Shown here one piece after another: positions 57,626 through 64,000 of a stretch of DNA of 64,000 nt. How positions within the stretch are numbered: the stretch's first letter is position 1; every line of letters begins with the position of its first letter. Source of the DNA: Epiperipatus broadwayi (lineage: Eukaryota; Onychophora; Udeonychophora; Euonychophora; Peripatidae); assembly GCA_028023455.1 (NCBI GenBank), contig JAQFVV010012397.1:4976888-5040887 (forward strand), in the 5' to 3' direction. Under the pieces are notes generated by a model. The model had not been told where the DNA came from. It ran no database searches and was given only the letters and a program-made list of their open reading frames with translations. A program made the position numbers and the translations under genes.

Positions 57626-60600
57626 TTATAAATATATAATTTTGAAATAGTTAAAGTGTTTTATGAAGATAGTAAATAGTTTCTCATAGTTAGATCATTG
57701 GTCAATTATATTTATGACTTGGATTTCTAGTTTAGGATAGAATTTGTTTTTCTTTTCTTAGTTGGGCATAAGCTAGGTTAAAAAAATAAGGATTTCCTGT
57801 TATTCATTCGGGTTATTTTTCATTTATTAACATTTCACAGTCCCTTCCAATGGCAAAAGCTACCACAGAAGCAAAAATTATTTCACTTAATTTTATATTG
57901 TAATTCTTTTTTGGTTAAAAACTATAAAAACATTTGCTTTGTTCTCCACTCAAATGAAATCAAGTAACCTAGGAATTTGAACTCAAGCAACCAAATTTTA
58001 ATAATCATATAGATATGATGAAGATCATTTACTATATCCTTCTGTGATCTTAGATTTAAGTTAATTTCAGGCACCTAATATACACTAATTTTCTCTAAAG
58101 ATTATACCAGTTGCCATTATAAGCTGGTTGATTTGGATTTAAAAACTTAAGGTGCTTGAGTTAATAATATTTTGGTCCAAGTAACAAAATAAGAAAAAAA
58201 TTTGGTAATTGGATGGTAAAAAGAGCTAATTCCTTTTATCAGAAGATCAATAAACAGAGATTAGTTGCAAGAATCTCACTTTGCAGTCTCATTTAGTATC
58301 ATTAATTTTAATCATTGTTTGTGCCATCATTTCTAAAACAGGCAAAACTCTCCATGGTGATCATTTGATGTTTAGTGTTTAATTATTATTTCTGTAATTT
58401 GAAGAGAGATATTGCTTATATCAATTGATGCAATCTATAAATAAAAGTCACTGTGTATTCATAGATTTTTATTATTCTTTTGCCAAATAGTAAAAAATGC
58501 ATAGAATTAACTTTAAAATGAGATTAAAATATATATTGTCTGATCCAGTGTCAGACCTATGGTTGCTATATAAATTGTTTGTCTCAAGTTCAAAATATTG
58601 GCATAATTAAATATTCAAATTTTTATTGGTTCAAATAGCATGTTAAAAATTAAAATGGTCACTATTAAATATCATCAGATCAAAAACCAGATATAAGTTT
58701 TATTTAGTAGTATTTTGTTTAATGTTTATTAATTTTACATATTGCATATACAATGATCTCTGAAGATGGAAAAGTCATATGATATTTCTTCCATATAGCA
58801 AGTATATCTACGATATTTCAAATAACTATACACCAGTCATATTGGTTATCTAACTATTCTTAGTTCGAAAGTAAAGACTTCAGGGTAATCTAGACTAACC
58901 AAGTGACCGACAGTTCTATGTCTATAAAAATGTAATTATTAAATTACTCCTCAAATACGCAGAAATCATCATCTTACAACCACACTTCTAATATTTTACT
59001 TTTGCTTTCAGAAATCCATATTATTTAAAATTGTTGTTTTTAGCCTTATAAAAAATTTTAGTTGACGTTTTCATATTCCAATTAAAGTAGATTCTTCTTA
59101 CGCTGAATATGTTTTTAAATTGCCTTTTAATCTGTCAGTAAACAAACATACGCGTAATTATTTCAAAAATATAAATATGTTACTGCAAAAAAACAACAAA
59201 AAAAAAAAAAAAACAAAAAAAACCCAACAACAATAAACAAACTATTGTTACCATTTATTTACTTTTCCTTAATCGCAATGTGTTTGCTTGGAACTAACAA
59301 TCGATATTATTTTAATTATTTATATTTCTTAAGACATTTTCTTCCATTATGGATATGTAACGACTGTCTCCTTTTCATAAAATATTCTAATAAATGTTCT
59401 CTTTGTTCTATTTTTTTAAAAATATTTTATTTCGTTTAACAAAAAGATGCAATTTAATTGCTATCGATCTTTTGACAAACATTTTTTTAAAACAATTAAT
59501 GAAGATATATGAGATAAGAGATTAAAAAATGCGTACTTTTGATTTAAAAAAATATACATGTATATTTGTCATTTATATATTTTTATTTAATCTATTGAAT
59601 TTTTATCAAGTTTTTTTTAATCATTAATATCTAAAGTTTATATGTATAAATACTGAAAATGGATTGAGTCAAGTTGAATCATGGGGCATAGTAATAATTG
59701 ATTAACAGTGTATATATATATAATTAAAATATTTTATAAATCAATTTTAAAAGAATATCGCACGCAAAAATAATATTAAAAATATTCAGACTTTTTCTAT
59801 CTTTGAATTTTTTTTAAAAAAAATCCTAATATGTGTTAGCAAGTTTCATTTCAATAGAAATAATGAATTTTATATTTAATTCAACTTTTCACTTTATATG
59901 TGCATACACATTAATGTTAGTTTGCTAACTAAGATATTTATCTCAATGACATTATAAGTTTAGTTGATTAACTTTTACACTAAAACATATTACTGACTAT
60001 TGATATTTAAATTATAAAATTTGATAAAATTCCATAGTTGTATCTATTTTTCATAAATATTGTAAACATGTCTGTATAATTTTAAATTTTAGTTTTGGAT
60101 TGATTTCAAAAGATTCTGTATGGTTATTTTAATACTCCAATCACAATCCAATAGTGTAGACATTTAATTTGATTTTTTCTTTGACCATGAATTAACTTTT
60201 CATAGAAAATATTCTTTTTCTAAGAACTGTAATTTCTGATGGTATAGAACAAGTTCTGGTATATTATTAAAATCTTGGAACTCTTCATTTTTTCTTCATA
60301 TTGTGAATGTTTGAAGACAACATGTAGATTTTGTTTTTTCATTTTATTTTAAATCAATCTGAAAACTATTTGTTTTATAAGTGCCCATTAGTCAAGTGCT
60401 TAAATATGACGTATTTTGTTTTATGAGTTAATTCAAATTATTTTTTCTTTCATGTACTGTATTCTAATTATTATGTTTTATTTTTTTAATTGTATTTCTT
60501 TCCATTTAAGTATTTTATATTGTTTCTAAGAAAACACAGTTTCATAAATTTATTCATTTTTACTAACATTTTCAGCTAAATTGAAACATCTGTCATTAGA

Positions 60601-61129
60601 AAAAATGTTATTAATACATTTGTAAGATTTTTAACATTGAAACCTAGAATATTCAATTTCCAAGCTAAAGCCATGATACTCATTACCTAACATTTGAGCT
60701 ACTTGTGGCCTTACTAGAGTTTTTTGCTGACCATGTGTCTTTCCATTATTGATGCTGAAAAATGATCAAACAACAAATTTAATATTATTCAATATCAGTT
60801 TATTATTTGTCATTAATAAAGTCGATTACAAGTAACATGCAGTTTTTAATTAAACACACTTTGTCACAAGCTGTTAAAAATGATTTATGTTTAGAAACAG
60901 TATTTTGCTTTATTAAGTTGGAATAAGAATAAATAAAATGTATTTGTTATTATTAAATAATAATCTATAATTAATAAAAAGAATGTTTTTTTAAATAAAT
61001 TAAACAGTGCCATCAACATCATTTGATTCTTTCAGCTTACTATGGTAAACAAGAATCATTATCCCTTTTCTACTTTAGGACCACCTATTGTAAGCTTGAG
61101 TAATCACAACTTTATTTTCAATTTTTATA
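57621..61129. other. AT-rich non-coding DNA
   Basis: An A-rich stretch with AAC units at 59188-59233 could be an old retroposon tail. A 64-codon frame at 59245 is not supported by any domain. Nothing else is recognised. Confidence 0.5.
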
Positions 61130-62170
61130 ACAGCAGTCTTCAGAATTGTTTATAGATGGCTTGGAATCAAACTATAATATAGATATGGTTGGTTGAATTT
61201 TTAATTTGAATCATTGAAAGCAAAAATAAGAATTTCATCTTCTTGAATTCTGGATTTGTGGTATGCTGATGATTGTGTTATTTTTGTCAGTTTAAAAGTC
61301 CATTTACAGAATGTTCTTGATGTTTTAAATGTAACTTTAAAAGTTCTTAGTTTATTAATTAATGTTCAATACCAAAGATTTTTTCCTCTTTTCTGACCCT
61401 GAACACTAAAGAAGTGAAAGTGCTATGATTGTGATATGTTATATATCAAAAGTATAATAATAATAAATAAAGGCGAAATTTAAAAAATATCAACTACCTT
61501 TCTTGTATAAATATTCAGAACATTTATGGGAATATTATAATTAATATTCAAAAAACTCAATTCTTTATTAGCCAGTGATAGAAGAAAAATCCATAGCAAC
61601 TTTTAGCTTGGACAGTTATCAACTTGAGAATGTAAACTAGTTTAAATACCATGATTGATAGTATTATAATGAGAAAGATGGACTTAGATGTTGTATCTAC
61701 CATAGATCTCAATGTGTTGCTGCAGCTTTAAAAAATTTAAACATTAGAGCATTTCATCACAGGAAATTAACTATTACAATTAAGTTAGGTGTATAAAGCT
61801 GTTATTTTATCTAATTTATTGTATGGATGTGAAACTTGGACACCCTATTAGTGTAATGTAAAGGCCTTTAAAAATAATGTTTTTCAGCTTAGGGTGTGTG
61901 ATATTATTGAGTCCACTATTGTAAAATCACACCATCATTGGATTGGATATTCAAAATGAATGAACAATGGAAGATTTGCTAAGAGGGTGTTTTATGGTAA
62001 GCTTGAACATGGATTACATAGTACAGGAAGATCTTATCTATAATATCTCAAAGACATTTTTAAAAAAGTTCAATTTCAATTGTTTCTGTTGGGAGGATAT
62101 GGCAGAGAATAGAATACATTGAATTACAATTAGATATAAAGTGTTAAAGTTTTTTAGAAAGAAAAGTTTT
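61130..62170 (+). pseudogene. Decayed LINE reverse transcriptase
   Basis: Plus-strand remnants in several frames. Around 61150-61260 there is a GLESNYNIDMVG and FNL region. YADD at 61262-61273 lies in LWYADDCVIFVS (RT motif C), followed by LQNVLDVLNVTLKVLSLLIN. Further on, RSQCVAAALKNLNIRAFHHR is followed by KLTI and by LSNLLYGCETWTPY (61810-61850). RFAKRVFYGKLEHGLHSTGR at about 61970-62030 corresponds to the C-terminal 'YGEL..G.R..GRP' block. Many stops and shifts are present. The order is that of animal LINE RT C-terminal halves; the clade is uncertain and differs from the 28.6-kb LINE. Confidence 0.7.
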
Positions 62171-62294
62171 TTGCTTAGGAAATTAAAAGATAACATTATA
62201 AATGAATAAGTAAATAGAACATTAGATCAGCATGTTTTTGCATTTGGACATACTTGCGATTCACAGATTGGTTTGTATAATCTCATAAAATTCA

Positions 62295-64000
<1,706 letters not shown>

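Overview
This window looks like invertebrate animal DNA with very high AT content (about three quarters or more by eye). I find no host gene: no spliced exon pattern, no rRNA gene and no intact tRNA gene. The recognisable content is mobile DNA and simple repeats. The species cannot be named from this sequence.

Layout. 1-5 kb: AT-rich DNA with a diverged tandem duplication and copies of a dispersed repeat. 5.5-6.55 kb: a non-autonomous DNA transposon with terminal inverted repeats and a TA target duplication. 6.56-18.3 kb: several fold-back structures derived from Penelope-like elements (PLEs), two tRNA-derived SINEs, a hammerhead-ribozyme-like repeat and long (TA)n tracts. 20.3-25.0 kb: two copies of one PLE arranged head to head, each with reverse transcriptase (RT) and GIY-YIG endonuclease regions, followed by a third SINE. 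27.8-30.5 kb: further PLE pieces, a LINE 3' end and a perfect 190-bp palindrome. 30.5-38.6 kb: LTR element A, with 1.83-kb LTRs and gag but no pol. 38.8-40.7 kb: more PLE debris and one unrecognised reading frame. 43.8-46.1 kb: a tRNA-Gly-like SINE head joined to (ATA)n, then about 400 bp of (ATT)n. 46.9-47.2 kb: a second hammerhead-like repeat. 47.2-57.6 kb: LTR element B, a Ty3/gypsy-type element with 1.97-kb LTRs, gag, and a pol broken by stops and frameshifts. 61.1-62.2 kb: a degenerate LINE RT ending near a (ATT)n/(AAT)n hairpin array.

How the parts relate. (1) Nearly all PLE loci are inverted repeats with their 3' ends facing outward, whichever PLE lineage is involved. Several carry hammerhead-like motifs and (TA)n at their edges. 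(2) Both LTR elements sit in the (TA)n tract immediately downstream of a hammerhead-bearing repeat, with ATAT target duplications. (3) Elements A and B share a Gag family, LTR terminal bases, a tRNA-Lys-like primer site and target type. Element A may therefore be a gag-only partner that borrows Pol from a B-like element. All identifications come from reading motifs; no database search was possible.
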